Translations under genes and position numbers: made by a program | Origin: Kibdelosporangium persicum | GTDB lineage: Bacteria; Actinomycetota; Actinomycetes; Mycobacteriales; Pseudonocardiaceae | Assembly: GCF_013280595.1 (NCBI RefSeq) | Contig: NZ_JAAATY010000012.1 | Span: 203,170-267,169 of the forward strand | DNA: 64,000 nucleotides | Direction: 5' to 3' | Part shown: positions 9,582 to 17,868 of the stretch, piece by piece | Layout: the number at the start of each line of letters is the position of its first letter | Numbering within the stretch: position 1 is the stretch's first letter | The notes under the pieces: model-generated | The model's input: only the letters and a program-made list of their open reading frames with translations | Database searches by the model: none | What the model was told of the DNA's origin: nothing

Positions 9582-10780
9582 GCGACCGCACCAGGTTCGG
9601 CCGTTTCGGCGGGCGTTACGTCCCGGAGACGCTGATGGCCGCACTCGACGAACTGCAGACCGTGTGGCTGGATCTGCGCGAGGACGAGGGCTTCCTCGGT
9701 GAGCTGCGGGCCCGGCAGGCGACGTTCATCGGCAGGCCGACGCCGCTGTACCACGCCGAGCGGCTGACCGAGCACTTCGGTGGCGCGACCATCCACTTCA
9801 AGCGTGAGGACCTCTGTCACACCGGCGCGCACAAGCTGAACAACGCGCTCGGCCAGGCGGTGCTGGCTCGCCGGATGGGCAAGAAGCGGATCATCGCCGA
9901 GACCGGCGCCGGTCAGCACGGCGTGGCCACCGCGACCGTATGTGCCCGGTTCGGGCTGCCGTGCACCGTCTACATGGGCGCGGAGGACATGCGCCGCCAG
10001 GAGGTCAACGTCCGGCGGATGCGGATGCTCGGCGCCGAGGTCCGGCCGGTGACCAGCGGCACGGCCACGCTGAAGGACGCCACGTCCGAGGCGATCCGTG
10101 ACTGGGTCACCAACGTCCGCGACACGCACTACATCATCGGCTCGGTCGTCGGACCGGCTCCGTACCCGGAGATGGTCCGCGAGTTGCAGCGCGTGATCGG
10201 TGACGAGGCCCGCGCGCAGTATCTGGCCGCGGAGAACACGTTGCCGGACACGGTGGTCGCGTGTGTCGGCGGCGGGTCGAACTCGATCGGCATGTTCGCC
10301 GGGTTCGTCGACGACCCCGGCGTGGAACTGGTCGGTGTCGAGGCGGGCGGGCACGGCGTCGCGAGCGGGCAGCACGCCGCGGCGGCGGTCGGCGGCCAGG
10401 CCGGCGTCCTGCACGGCAGCTTCAGCTACATCCTGCAGGACCGGCACGGCCAGGTGCTGCCGACGCACTCGATCGCCGCGGGTCTGGACTACCCCGGCGT
10501 CGGCCCGGAGCACGCGATGCTGGCCGAGCTGGGCCGGGCGTCCTATGTGGCCGTCAACGACGACGAGGCGGTCGCCGCGTTCAAGCTGTGCACCCGCCTC
10601 GAAGGCATCATGCCCGCGCTGGAGACGTCGCACGCCCTGCACCACGTCGGCGAGCTCGCCCGTGAGATGGGCCCGGGAGCACGCATCCTGCTGTGCTTCT
10701 CCGGCCGCGGCGACAAGGACATGCACACCATCGAGTCGGTGTCCCCCACCGACATGCCGGTGATCGGAGACCCGGAATGA
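9578..10780 (+). CDS. trpB: Tryptophan synthase beta chain
   Basis: A 400-residue PLP enzyme condensing indole and serine. The PLP lysine lies in [16 protein letters not shown], the phosphate-binding glycine loop in [12 protein letters not shown], and the substrate loop in [14 protein letters not shown]. The N-terminus [14 protein letters not shown] is typical of the TrpB1 type that works with TrpA. It overlaps both trpC and trpA by 4 bases, the normal arrangement for a stoichiometric alpha/beta complex. Confidence 0.96.
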   Translation: MSDRTRFGRFGGRYVPETLMAALDELQTVWLDLREDEGFLGELRARQATFIGRPTPLYHAERLTEHFGGATIHFKREDLCHTGAHKLNNALGQAVLARRMGKKRIIAETGAGQHGVATATVCARFGLPCTVYMGAEDMRRQEVNVRRMRMLGAEVRPVTSGTATLKDATSEAIRDWVTNVRDTHYIIGSVVGPAPYPEMVRELQRVIGDEARAQYLAAENTLPDTVVACVGGGSNSIGMFAGFVDDPGVELVGVEAGGHGVASGQHAAAAVGGQAGVLHGSFSYILQDRHGQVLPTHSIAAGLDYPGVGPEHAMLAELGRASYVAVNDDEAVAAFKLCTRLEGIMPALETSHALHHVGELAREMGPGARILLCFSGRGDKDMHTIESVSPTDMPVIGDPE

Positions 10781-11535
10781 CTCTGGCTGCAAGGTTGAAG
10801 CAAGACGGTCTGTCCCTCATCCCCTACCTGATGGCCGGCCACCCGGACCTGGACACCACCCGCGAGGTCGGCCGCAAGCTGGTCAACACCGGGATCGCCG
10901 CGATCGAGCTGGGCATCCCGTACAGCGACCCGCTGGCCGACGGACCGGTGATCCAGCGCGCGGGGCAGCGTGCCCTCGACGCGGGCACCACGACCGAGGG
11001 CTGCCTGGAGGTCGCCGCGGACATCGCGGCCGAGCAGGCGGCACCCGTGATCCTGATGACGTACGTCAACCCGGTCCTGGCCTACGGCCCGGAGCGGTTC
11101 GCCCGTGACGCCGCCGAGGCGGGCGTCGCCGGGGTGATCATCCCGGACGTGCCGGTCGAGGAGTCCGCCGACATCGCGCGGACGATCACGGCCGCCGGCC
11201 TGGACACCGTGTTCCTGGTGGCTCCCACGAGCCCGGACGAGCGGATCGTGGCCGCGGCCACCGCGTCGACCGGTTTTGTGTACTGCGTGACGGTCACCGG
11301 GATCACCGGCAGCCGTTCGGCACTGCATCCCGACGTGCACGGACTGCTCGCCAAGGTCCGGTCGCACACCGACCTTCCCGTCGCAGCGGGCTTCGGCATC
11401 TCCAGTGCCGAGCAGGTCTCGCTGCTGCGGGAGCACGCCGACGCCGCGATCGTCGGCAGCGCGATCGTCAACGAACTGGACGCCGGACGGGATCCCGGCC
11501 CGCTTGTGAGGGAGCTGCTGTCAGCATGCAAATGA
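10777..11535 (+). CDS. trpA: Tryptophan synthase alpha chain
   Basis: A 252-residue TIM-barrel protein that cleaves indole-3-glycerol phosphate. The ATG at 10777 overlaps the trpB stop (ATGA). The two catalytic acids are present: Glu in [11 protein letters not shown] and Asp in [13 protein letters not shown]. Phosphate-binding segments [10 protein letters not shown] and AIVGSAIV close the barrel. It overlaps the DAHP synthase gene by 10 bases. With the preceding five genes it makes a complete chorismate-to-tryptophan set apart from PRA isomerase. Confidence 0.95.
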   Translation: MTLAARLKQDGLSLIPYLMAGHPDLDTTREVGRKLVNTGIAAIELGIPYSDPLADGPVIQRAGQRALDAGTTTEGCLEVAADIAAEQAAPVILMTYVNPVLAYGPERFARDAAEAGVAGVIIPDVPVEESADIARTITAAGLDTVFLVAPTSPDERIVAAATASTGFVYCVTVTGITGSRSALHPDVHGLLAKVRSHTDLPVAAGFGISSAEQVSLLREHADAAIVGSAIVNELDAGRDPGPLVRELLSACK

Positions 11536-12956
11536 TCGACATCCAGCCACACCGGCTGGGCATCCCCGTCCTGCCCGAGACGTCGGCCACGCCGCGGACG
11601 CACCTGCCGCCCGCCACCTGGCACCCCGACTCCTGGCGTGCCCGGCCCATCGCGCAGCAGCCCGACTGGCCGGACCCGCACCACGTCCAGCGGGTCGCCG
11701 AGGAGATCGCCCTGCAGCCGCCGCTGGTGCTGCCCGACGAGATCGGCACCCTGCAGCAGTCGCTGGCCGCCGCGGCGGAAGGCAACGCCTTCCTGTTGCA
11801 GGCCGGTGACTGCGCCGAGCGGTTCACGTCGTGCACCGAGCACGGCGTGCGCAGCAAGCTGCGGGTGATCCTGCAGCTGGCGATCCTGCTGACCTACGGC
11901 TCGGGACTGCCGGTGGTCAAGGTCGGCCGGATCGCCGGCCAGTTCGCCAAGCCACGCAGCAAGCCCACCGAGGTCATCGACGGCGTCGAGTTGCCCGCCT
12001 ACCGCGGCGACATCGTCAACGGCCCCGAGCCGACCGAAGAGGCCCGCCGCCCGGACGTCGACCGGTTGATGCGCGCGTACCACCACTCGTCCGCGACGCT
12101 GAACGTGTTGCGTGCCTTGACCAAGGAGGGCTTCGCCGACCTCGAGCAGGTGCACGCGTGGAACACCGAGTTCGTCCGCCGCAGCCCGGCCGGGCAGCAC
12201 TACGAGCAGGTGGCCGACAACATCACATGGGCACTGCGGTTCATGCAGGCGTGCGGCATGAACGGCAAGGAGTCGTTGCGGCAGGTGCACTTCTACACCT
12301 CGCACGAGGCACTGCTGCCCCAGTACGAGCAGGCGTTGACCCGGTACGACAAGAAGACCGGCGCCTGGTTCGACACCAGCGCGCACATGGTGTGGATCGG
12401 TGACCGGACCCGGCAGCTCGACGGCGCGCACGTGGAGTTCCTGTCCGGGATCGCCAACCCGATCGGGCTGAAGGTCGGTCCGACCACCACGCCGGGCGGA
12501 CTGCGTGACCTGGTCGAACGACTCGACCCGGACCACGTGCCGGGCCGGCTGGTGCTCATCTCGCGGATGGGCGCCGACCAGGTGACCGACCTGCTGCCGC
12601 CGCTGCTGCGCGCGGTGCGTTCCACCGGCCGCTCGGTGGTGTGGGCGTGCGATCCGATGCACGGCAACACGTTCGTGTCCCAGAGCGGCTACAAGACCAG
12701 GCGGTTGAGCGACATCACCCGCGAGATCGTCGGCTTCTTCGCCGCACACAAGCAGGAAGGAGTGCACCCAGGCGGCATCCATCTCGAACTCACCGGCGAC
12801 AACGTGACGGAATGCCTCGGTGGGGCCGAGGAAATCCTGGACACCCACCTCTGCACCCGGTACGAGACCGCGTGCGACCCCCGGCTGAACGCCAGCCAGT
12901 CCATCGAACTGGCCTTCCGGGTCGCCGAGCTGTTGCGCGAACACCGCGGCCGGTGA
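11526..12956 (+). CDS. Class II 3-deoxy-7-phosphoheptulonate (DAHP) synthase
   Basis: A 476-residue plant/actinobacterial type DAHP synthase, the entry step of the shikimate pathway (PEP plus erythrose 4-phosphate). Recognised by QAGDCAERF, VGRIAGQFAKPRS, WNTEFV, the long conserved WIGDRTRQLDGAHVEFL, NPIGLKVGPT, CDPMHGNTF and HLELTGDNVTECLGG. Either ATG 11526 or ATG 11532 could start it; 11526 fits the GAGGGAG upstream. Its place as the last gene of the trp operon suggests that carbon is pulled into chorismate for the cluster, a pattern seen in other aromatic natural-product clusters. Confidence 0.95.
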   Translation: MQMIDIQPHRLGIPVLPETSATPRTHLPPATWHPDSWRARPIAQQPDWPDPHHVQRVAEEIALQPPLVLPDEIGTLQQSLAAAAEGNAFLLQAGDCAERFTSCTEHGVRSKLRVILQLAILLTYGSGLPVVKVGRIAGQFAKPRSKPTEVIDGVELPAYRGDIVNGPEPTEEARRPDVDRLMRAYHHSSATLNVLRALTKEGFADLEQVHAWNTEFVRRSPAGQHYEQVADNITWALRFMQACGMNGKESLRQVHFYTSHEALLPQYEQALTRYDKKTGAWFDTSAHMVWIGDRTRQLDGAHVEFLSGIANPIGLKVGPTTTPGGLRDLVERLDPDHVPGRLVLISRMGADQVTDLLPPLLRAVRSTGRSVVWACDPMHGNTFVSQSGYKTRRLSDITREIVGFFAAHKQEGVHPGGIHLELTGDNVTECLGGAEEILDTHLCTRYETACDPRLNASQSIELAFRVAELLREHRGR

Positions 12957-12960
12957 TCGC

Positions 12961-12986
12961 GAAGTCCTGAGTGGACTTCCGGAAGT
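12961..12986 (+). terminator. Small hairpin and overlapping palindrome after the DAHP synthase gene
   Basis: GAAGTCC (12961-12967) and GGACTTC (12973-12979) form a perfect 7-bp stem. The second arm also belongs to the 12-bp palindrome ACTTCCGGAAGT (12975-12986), so two structures compete for the same bases. It may be a weak terminator at the end of the trp operon or a protein-binding site for the next gene; see the related palindromes at 20895, 20917 and 26827. Confidence 0.4.
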
Positions 12987-13016
12987 GAGGAGGAGAGCGG
13001 GCGCGAACCGCCGCGG

Positions 13017-13061
13017 GACGCGGTCACGAAGATATCGTTACGGCATCTTCGTGACCGCGTC
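13017..13061. promoter_or_regulatory. Perfect 17-bp inverted repeat upstream of the first DszC-like gene
   Basis: GACGCGGTCACGAAGAT (13017-13033) and its exact reverse complement (13045-13061) flank an 11-base loop. There is no T-run after it, and the right arm ends 25 bases before the GTG start at 13087. It could end the trp operon transcript or sit in the leader of the monooxygenase gene as an RNA structure or operator. The sequence differs from the other hairpins of the window. Confidence 0.6.
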
Positions 13062-13086
13062 GTGCCGTTTGCGCCAAGGAGAAGCC

Positions 13087-14286
13087 GTGACGAACACTCA
13101 GGTGCCCGCGCAGGAGCAGTGGGCCCGTGAGCCCTTACCCAGCACCCTTCCCGGATGGCTGGACCGCGCCAGGCAGGTCCGTGACATCTACTCGCTCAAC
13201 GACGCCTCCCGTGACCGGGAACGAACCCCGGCACACCCGCAGGTGCAACTGCTGAAGCAGGCCGGACTGCACCGCCTGCTCGGCCCGGTGGAACACGGCG
13301 GCGCAGGCGCGGAGTGGCCATGGGTACACCGGATCATCCGTGAAGTGGCGTCCGGGGACGGCTCGCTCGGCCAACTGCTCGGCTACCACTACCTGTGGTA
13401 CGCGTGGCCACGGCTGACCGGCTCCCCCAGCCAGGCCGCCGGATTCGAAGCCGACGCCACAGCCGGGAACTGGTTCCTCGCGGGCGCGCTCGACTCCGAC
13501 GACACACGTGTCACGATCCGCGAGGACGGCGACCACCTGATCTTCAACGGTGTCAAGCATTGCGCGACAGGGGTGCGCTACTCCGACGTCACCATGGTCG
13601 GCGGACTGTTGAACGGCACGCACGTCGTCGGTTTTGTCCCCACCGACCAGCCAGGCCTGCTCCTGCACGACGACTGGGACAGCATGGGCCAGCGGTTGAC
13701 CGCGAGCGACACCTTGACACTGCAGGACTTACATGTCCGTGCGGACCGCACCGTCACCTCACTCGGCAACGCGTACAGCACGATGACGGTCCCCGTCCGC
13801 CAGCTGATCTTCGCCAGCATCTGGCTCGGTATCGCGTCCCAGGCGCTGCGTGAAACAGCGGAGTACAGCCACAAACACGGCCGCGGCTGGGGCGGATACG
13901 AGAAGCTGGTCGACGAACCTCGTGTCATCGACGTGGTCGGTGATCTGACCGCCAAGCTCTGGACAGCCGAGGCTTTGCTCGACAAGGTCGCGGAGGAAGG
14001 CGTACCGCTGCACCGCGACCCGTCAAGCGTCACCGCGCGGACACGCGGCGAGTACAAGGTGCGCACCGCGGCGGTCCAGGCCCGCGCCCAGGAAGTGGCC
14101 GTGGAGGTCGGCTCCCGGCTCTTCGAGGTCACCGGCGCGAGGTCGACGACCTCGGCGTTCGGCTTCGACCGCTTCTGGCGCAACGCCCGGACGCACACGC
14201 TGCACGACCCGGTCAGCTACCAGCACGAGGAGATCGCTCGCTACGCGATCCTCGGCGCCGTGCCGACCCCTGGCTGGTACTCCTGA
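13087..14286 (+). CDS. DszC-like flavin-dependent monooxygenase (acyl-CoA dehydrogenase fold), paralogue 1
   Basis: A 399-residue protein of the acyl-CoA dehydrogenase fold in the two-component hydroxylase branch (DszC of dibenzothiophene metabolism, XiaF of xiamycin indole oxidation). GTG 13087 is chosen for the AAGGAGAAG just upstream. Family marks shared with paralogues 2 and 3: EHGGAGAEWPW, GDGSLGQLLGYH, DDWDSMGQRL, RGWGGYEKLVDEPRVIDVVGDL, FEVTGARSTTS and the C-terminal GWYS. The typical acyl-CoA glutamate is not evident, which fits a monooxygenase using FADH2/FMNH2 and oxygen on an aromatic ring. Two TTA codons (13135-13137 and 13729-13731) are unusual for such GC-rich DNA. Reduced flavin probably comes from the reductase at 24305-24814. 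Confidence 0.85.
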   Translation: MTNTQVPAQEQWAREPLPSTLPGWLDRARQVRDIYSLNDASRDRERTPAHPQVQLLKQAGLHRLLGPVEHGGAGAEWPWVHRIIREVASGDGSLGQLLGYHYLWYAWPRLTGSPSQAAGFEADATAGNWFLAGALDSDDTRVTIREDGDHLIFNGVKHCATGVRYSDVTMVGGLLNGTHVVGFVPTDQPGLLLHDDWDSMGQRLTASDTLTLQDLHVRADRTVTSLGNAYSTMTVPVRQLIFASIWLGIASQALRETAEYSHKHGRGWGGYEKLVDEPRVIDVVGDLTAKLWTAEALLDKVAEEGVPLHRDPSSVTARTRGEYKVRTAAVQARAQEVAVEVGSRLFEVTGARSTTSAFGFDRFWRNARTHTLHDPVSYQHEEIARYAILGAVPTPGWYS

Positions 14287-14293
14287 CCTGCTC

Positions 14294-14316
14294 GGCCGGG
14301 GCGGTCAGTCCCGGCC
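14294..14316. terminator. GC-rich hairpin between convergent genes
   Basis: GGCCGGG (14294-14300) pairs with CCCGGCC (14310-14316). It lies between the convergent ends of the monooxygenase (stop at 14286) and the hydroquinone-reductase-like gene (stop at 14305-14307, in the loop). No T-tract, as is common in actinobacteria. Confidence 0.4.
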
Positions 14317-15204
14317 GTGCGGACTGTGCCAACCACTCAGATCCGGCCCGCCCGCCACAATGCCCGACGGGTTCACGTCGGTGTGCACCCTGTAGTAGTG
14401 CTCCTTGATGTGGTCGAAGTCCACAGTGTCCCCGAACCCCGGCGTCTGGAACAGATCCCGCGCGTACGCCCACAACACCGGCATCTCGGTCAGCTTGTTC
14501 CGGTTGCATTTGAAGTGGCCGTGGTACACCACGTCGAACCGCACAAGCGTCACGAAGAACCGGATGTCGGCCTCGGTGATGCTGTCCCCCACCAGGTACC
14601 GCTGCGTGGACAACCGGTTCTCCAGCTCGTCGAGCCTGTCGAACAGCCGTTGGTACGCCTCGTCGTACGCCTTCTGCGTCGTGGCGAAGCCGGCCTTGTA
14701 GACGCCGAGGTTCACGTCTTCGGCCAAGTCCTCGATGACCTGGTCGATCTCCGGCCGCAGCGCTTGCGGGTACAGGTCGGGCGCGTCCGGTCGCGCGTAC
14801 TTCGACCACTGCGTGGCGAGGTCGATGGTGATGGTGTTGTGGTCGTTGGTCACCAGCCTGCCGGACGCGATGTCCACAATGGCCGGGACGCTGACACCGC
14901 CGTCGTAGCCCGGCCTGACCGCTTCGTACGCCTCGGCCAGATACCGGATGCCCAGTACGGGATCGCGGCCGTCCGGATCGAGGGTGAACCGCCAGCTGCG
15001 TTCGTCCTGGATCGGATCGGTCACGCCGACCGAGATCGCGTCCTCGAGCCCCATCAGCCGACGCACGATCAGGGATCGGCTGGCCCACGGGCAGGCCTTG
15101 TTGACCACAAGGCGATAACGCCCAGGCTCGGCCGGCCAGGGACCGTCAGCGGTGATCCGGGCGTTGAAGTGGGTCACCATGACCATGTCGTCGTTGTCAC
15201 TCAT
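14305..15204 (-). CDS. Glutathionyl-hydroquinone reductase-like protein (Xi-class GST)
   Basis: A 299-residue protein; ATG at 15204 with GAGGAGGA upstream, rejecting a longer in-frame opening that would run through a hairpin. The N-terminal thioredoxin-like domain holds the catalytic CPWA motif (NKACPWASRSLIVRRLMGL) typical of the ECM4/YqjG Xi class; the C-terminal helical GST domain has DAPDLYPQALRPEID and RYLVGDSITEADIRFF. The known reaction is thiol-dependent reductive removal of a thiol adduct from a (hydro)quinone. Actinomycetes normally make mycothiol and not glutathione, so the thiol partner is uncertain. It is the last gene of the minus-strand block with the hydroxylases, consistent with a quinone-type intermediate or self-protection. 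Confidence 0.85.
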   Translation of the reverse strand: MSDNDDMVMVTHFNARITADGPWPAEPGRYRLVVNKACPWASRSLIVRRLMGLEDAISVGVTDPIQDERSWRFTLDPDGRDPVLGIRYLAEAYEAVRPGYDGGVSVPAIVDIASGRLVTNDHNTITIDLATQWSKYARPDAPDLYPQALRPEIDQVIEDLAEDVNLGVYKAGFATTQKAYDEAYQRLFDRLDELENRLSTQRYLVGDSITEADIRFFVTLVRFDVVYHGHFKCNRNKLTEMPVLWAYARDLFQTPGFGDTVDFDHIKEHYYRVHTDVNPSGIVAGGPDLSGWHSPHGRD

Positions 15205-15225
15205 GATTGATCCTCCTCGCACGAA

Positions 15226-15278
15226 AACCCTCGTGCGTGTTTCGTCCGCGGAAACCGGACGAGACACGCACGAGGGTT
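15226..15278. terminator. 23-bp inverted repeat between SnoaL-like and hydroquinone reductase genes
   Basis: The arms at 15226-15248 and 15256-15278 are complementary apart from one base, with a 7-base loop. On the minus strand the stem is followed by a short TTTT. It contains CTCGTGCGTGTTTCG, close to the CTCGTGAGTGTTTA arm of the hairpins at 33230 and 44956, so it may be a diverged member of the same family. It can act as terminator or attenuator before the last gene of the block. Confidence 0.6.
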
Positions 15279-15289
15279 CTTCGGGGCCC

Positions 15290-15718
15290 TTATTCGGGTT
15301 TGGTCGGGTCGTTGACCAGCCCGAGCTGCATGAACATCGCGAAGTTGTCGACAACGCCCCAGTGCTCGGCCATCCGCCCGTCGACGAACCGGGTCTCGTC
15401 CATGGTCTCGATCTTCACCGGCAACCCGGTGGGAGCGTGATGCATGAACGGCCCGGTGTTCGTCCCGGCGGTCAGGATCCGGCACCACAACTTGTCCCCC
15501 GCCACCGCGTGGGACACGATCTCCAGGTGCACGTCCGGCAACGCCGTCCGCAGTCCGGTGATCGCCTGCTTGAGGGGCTCCGGCCCGACGGTCTCCGCCC
15601 CGTGCTCGTGCTCGAGGAAGTCCGGCGCCAGGATCTCGTCGACCACCGACAGGTCGCCCTTGTTGAACGCCTCGGTGATGAGCCGCTGGTAGACGGCGTA
15701 GATGTCGTGCTCGGCCAT
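15290..15718 (-). CDS. SnoaL-like (NTF2-fold) protein 1
   Basis: A 142-residue protein; ATG 15718 with AAAGGA upstream and a 10-base gap to the aldo/keto reductase gene. The SnoaL/ester-cyclase pattern is visible: YAVYQRLITEAFNKGDLSVV, LAPDFLEHEHG, LPDVHLEIVSHAVAGDKLW, a GTNTGPFMHHAPTG strand pair, and EHWGVVDNFAMFMQLGL at the end. The fold is an alpha+beta barrel with a deep pocket used in cyclases, isomerases and hydroxylases of aromatic pathways. The reaction here cannot be fixed; it is adjacent to an oxygenase-reductase pair and could assist ring closure or a tautomerisation. Confidence 0.8.
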   Translation of the reverse strand: MAEHDIYAVYQRLITEAFNKGDLSVVDEILAPDFLEHEHGAETVGPEPLKQAITGLRTALPDVHLEIVSHAVAGDKLWCRILTAGTNTGPFMHHAPTGLPVKIETMDETRFVDGRMAEHWGVVDNFAMFMQLGLVNDPTKPE

Positions 15719-15728
15719 GGGGGTCCTT

Positions 15729-16565
15729 TCAGGAGATGTCAAAAAGGGTGCCCGGGCGCGGTTCGCACCGCTGCTCGGTCCCGAGGTTGCTCAGGTGCGA
15801 CATCTCCTCGTCGCTGAGCTCGAAGTCGAAGATCTGGAAGTTGCTCCGGATCCGGTCGGGGTTGACCGACTTGGGGATCACCTGGATGCCGAGCTGGATG
15901 TGCCAGCGCAGCACCACTTGCGCGGGTGACCGGTCGTGCCCGGCCGCAATCCCGAGCACCACCGGGTGCTCCAGCAGTCCCTGGTTGCGCCCGATCGGGC
16001 TCCACGCCTGGGTGACGATGCCGTGCTCGGCGTGGAACGCGCGCAGTTCCTCCTGGGGGTACATCGGGTGCAGTTCGATCTGGTTCATCGCCGGCACCAC
16101 GTCGCACTCGTCGAACAGCCGCCGCAGCTCCGGGATGCCGAAGTTGGACACGCCGATCGACCGGACGCGGCCGTCGGCCTGCAGCTTCTCGAACGCCTTC
16201 CAGCTCTCGACGAACAGGTTCTGCTTCGGCCGCGGGAAGTGCATCAGGTAGATGCCCAGCCGCTCCATGCCGAGCTTGCTCATGCTCAGGTCGAACGCCC
16301 GCATGGTCCTGTCGTAGCCGTGGTCGTCGTTCCACAGCTTGGTGGTGACGTTCAGCTCGTCGGCCGGGATGCCGCTGTTGGCGACCGCCTTGCCGACGCC
16401 TTCTTCGTTCTTGTACGCCGCCGCCGTGTCGATCAGCCGGTAGCCGGTCTCGATGGCCATCGTGGTGACCTGGGCCGCCTCCTCCGGCGGGACCATGAAG
16501 ACGCCGTAGCCGATCTGCGGGATCACGGACCCGTCGTTGAACGTCAGGGTGGGAACCTCTGCCAT
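15729..16565 (-). CDS. Aldo/keto reductase
   Basis: A 278-residue AKR of the 2,5-diketo-gluconate reductase/AKR5 type. The catalytic tetrad is complete: Asp and Tyr in LIDTAAAYKNEEGVGKA, Lys in TTKLWNDDHG and His in YLMHFPRP. The NADPH-binding end IPKSVNPDRIRSNFQIFDFELS is conserved. It is co-transcribed with the monooxygenase upstream (13-base gap) and SnoaL-like protein downstream (10-base gap). It probably reduces an aldehyde or ketone of the pathway, for instance one formed from the arylalkylamine; the substrate is inferred only from context. Confidence 0.92.
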   Translation of the reverse strand: MAEVPTLTFNDGSVIPQIGYGVFMVPPEEAAQVTTMAIETGYRLIDTAAAYKNEEGVGKAVANSGIPADELNVTTKLWNDDHGYDRTMRAFDLSMSKLGMERLGIYLMHFPRPKQNLFVESWKAFEKLQADGRVRSIGVSNFGIPELRRLFDECDVVPAMNQIELHPMYPQEELRAFHAEHGIVTQAWSPIGRNQGLLEHPVVLGIAAGHDRSPAQVVLRWHIQLGIQVIPKSVNPDRIRSNFQIFDFELSDEEMSHLSNLGTEQRCEPRPGTLFDIS

Positions 16566-16578
16566 GACTGGACGCCTT

Positions 16579-17823
16579 TCAGGAATACCGGCCGGGTTTC
16601 GGGATCTGGTCGAGCAGCTGGTACTTGCCGACCTCCTGGCGGTGGTAGTAGATCGGGTGGTGCAGGCTGTGCGTGCGCACGTTGCGCCAGAACCGGTCGT
16701 AGCCGTACTTGCTGGCGGTGGACCGGGCGCCGGTCACCTCGAAGATCCGTGCCGTGATCTCCAGCGCGGTCTCGGCCGACCGGGCCCGTGCCGCCCCGGT
16801 GCGGACCTTGTACTCACCGCGCTTGCGCTCGGTCAGCGCGTCGGGATCGCGGTGGATCTCCAGCCCGTCCTCGGCGACCTGGTCCAGGAACGCCTCCAGG
16901 GTCCAGAGTTTCGTGGTGAGGTCGCCGATGACGTCCAGCACCCGCGGCTCGTCGACCGTCCGCTCGTAACCACCCCACGCCGTCCCCTGGGTACGGGTGT
17001 ACTCCTCGGCGGTGATCAGCGCGCCGCGTGCCACGCCCGCGTAGATGTTGGCGAACATCAGCTGGCCGGTCGGCACGTTCATGGTGTTGTAGACGCGCGG
17101 GTAGTGCTTCTTGTCGCGCCAGCCCAGCGCGTCGCTCCACGGCACCTTGATGTCGTTGAACGTCACGCTGCCGCTCTCGGTGAGCCGCTGTCCCATGTTG
17201 TCCCAGTCGTCGTGGAACACCACGCCGGGCTGGTCGATCGGGACGTACGCCAGGATGTAGGTGTCCTCCGTGCCCTCCAGCAGGCCCTCGATCACGCTGT
17301 AGTCGGACACCTTCACGCCGGTGCAGAACGTCTTGCGGCCGTTGAACACCAGGTGGTCGCCCTCGTCACGGACCACGATGTCCCGGAACCGCGGGTTGAG
17401 CGCGCAGCCGTAGAAGTACCGGTTGGCGCCCCCGGCGGCCTCGAACGGCACGACCTGCTCCGGCGTGCCCATGATGCGCGGCAGCCACGCCCACAGGAAG
17501 TGGTCGCCGATCAGCTGTCCGATCGACCCGTCGCCCGACGCGACACCACGCACGACCCGGTACGCGGTCGGCCACTCCATCCCGCCGCCCCCGGTGTGGG
17601 CGGGCGCGAGAATGTTGACCAGACCCGCGTCCTTCAGCAGCTGGATCTCGTCGTACGGCGTCTTGGCCGCCCGGTCGCGGGCCGCGCCGTCGGCGAGCAG
17701 CAGCCTGCCCACCTGACGAGACCGCTCATCCCACCCCTCCGGCGTGGTCGGTAAGGGCGCCAGGGCCCACTCCGGCGGCGAACCGGAGTCGCCGCGCACG
17801 GGCGGCTGCTCGGTGGTGGTCAC
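16579..17823 (-). CDS. DszC-like flavin-dependent monooxygenase, paralogue 2
   Basis: A 414-residue member of the same family as the genes at 13087 and 19562, and closest to the latter (both begin MTTT and share WGGYERTVDEPRVLD, FEVTGARSTASKYGYDRFWRNVRTH). Conserved flavin-side motifs GDGSIGQLIGDHF and HDDWDNMGQRLTESG are present. Expected to use reduced flavin and oxygen to hydroxylate an aromatic or N-heteroaromatic substrate. It is followed at 13 bases by the aldo/keto reductase. The presence of three such paralogues suggests three separate oxidations or a multi-step one; the order of action is unknown. Confidence 0.87.
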   Translation of the reverse strand: MTTTEQPPVRGDSGSPPEWALAPLPTTPEGWDERSRQVGRLLLADGAARDRAAKTPYDEIQLLKDAGLVNILAPAHTGGGGMEWPTAYRVVRGVASGDGSIGQLIGDHFLWAWLPRIMGTPEQVVPFEAAGGANRYFYGCALNPRFRDIVVRDEGDHLVFNGRKTFCTGVKVSDYSVIEGLLEGTEDTYILAYVPIDQPGVVFHDDWDNMGQRLTESGSVTFNDIKVPWSDALGWRDKKHYPRVYNTMNVPTGQLMFANIYAGVARGALITAEEYTRTQGTAWGGYERTVDEPRVLDVIGDLTTKLWTLEAFLDQVAEDGLEIHRDPDALTERKRGEYKVRTGAARARSAETALEITARIFEVTGARSTASKYGYDRFWRNVRTHSLHHPIYYHRQEVGKYQLLDQIPKPGRYS

Positions 17824-17868
17824 AGGACCTCCTTGAGAGTTTCAACTGGTGTGCGGTGAACGAACCGG

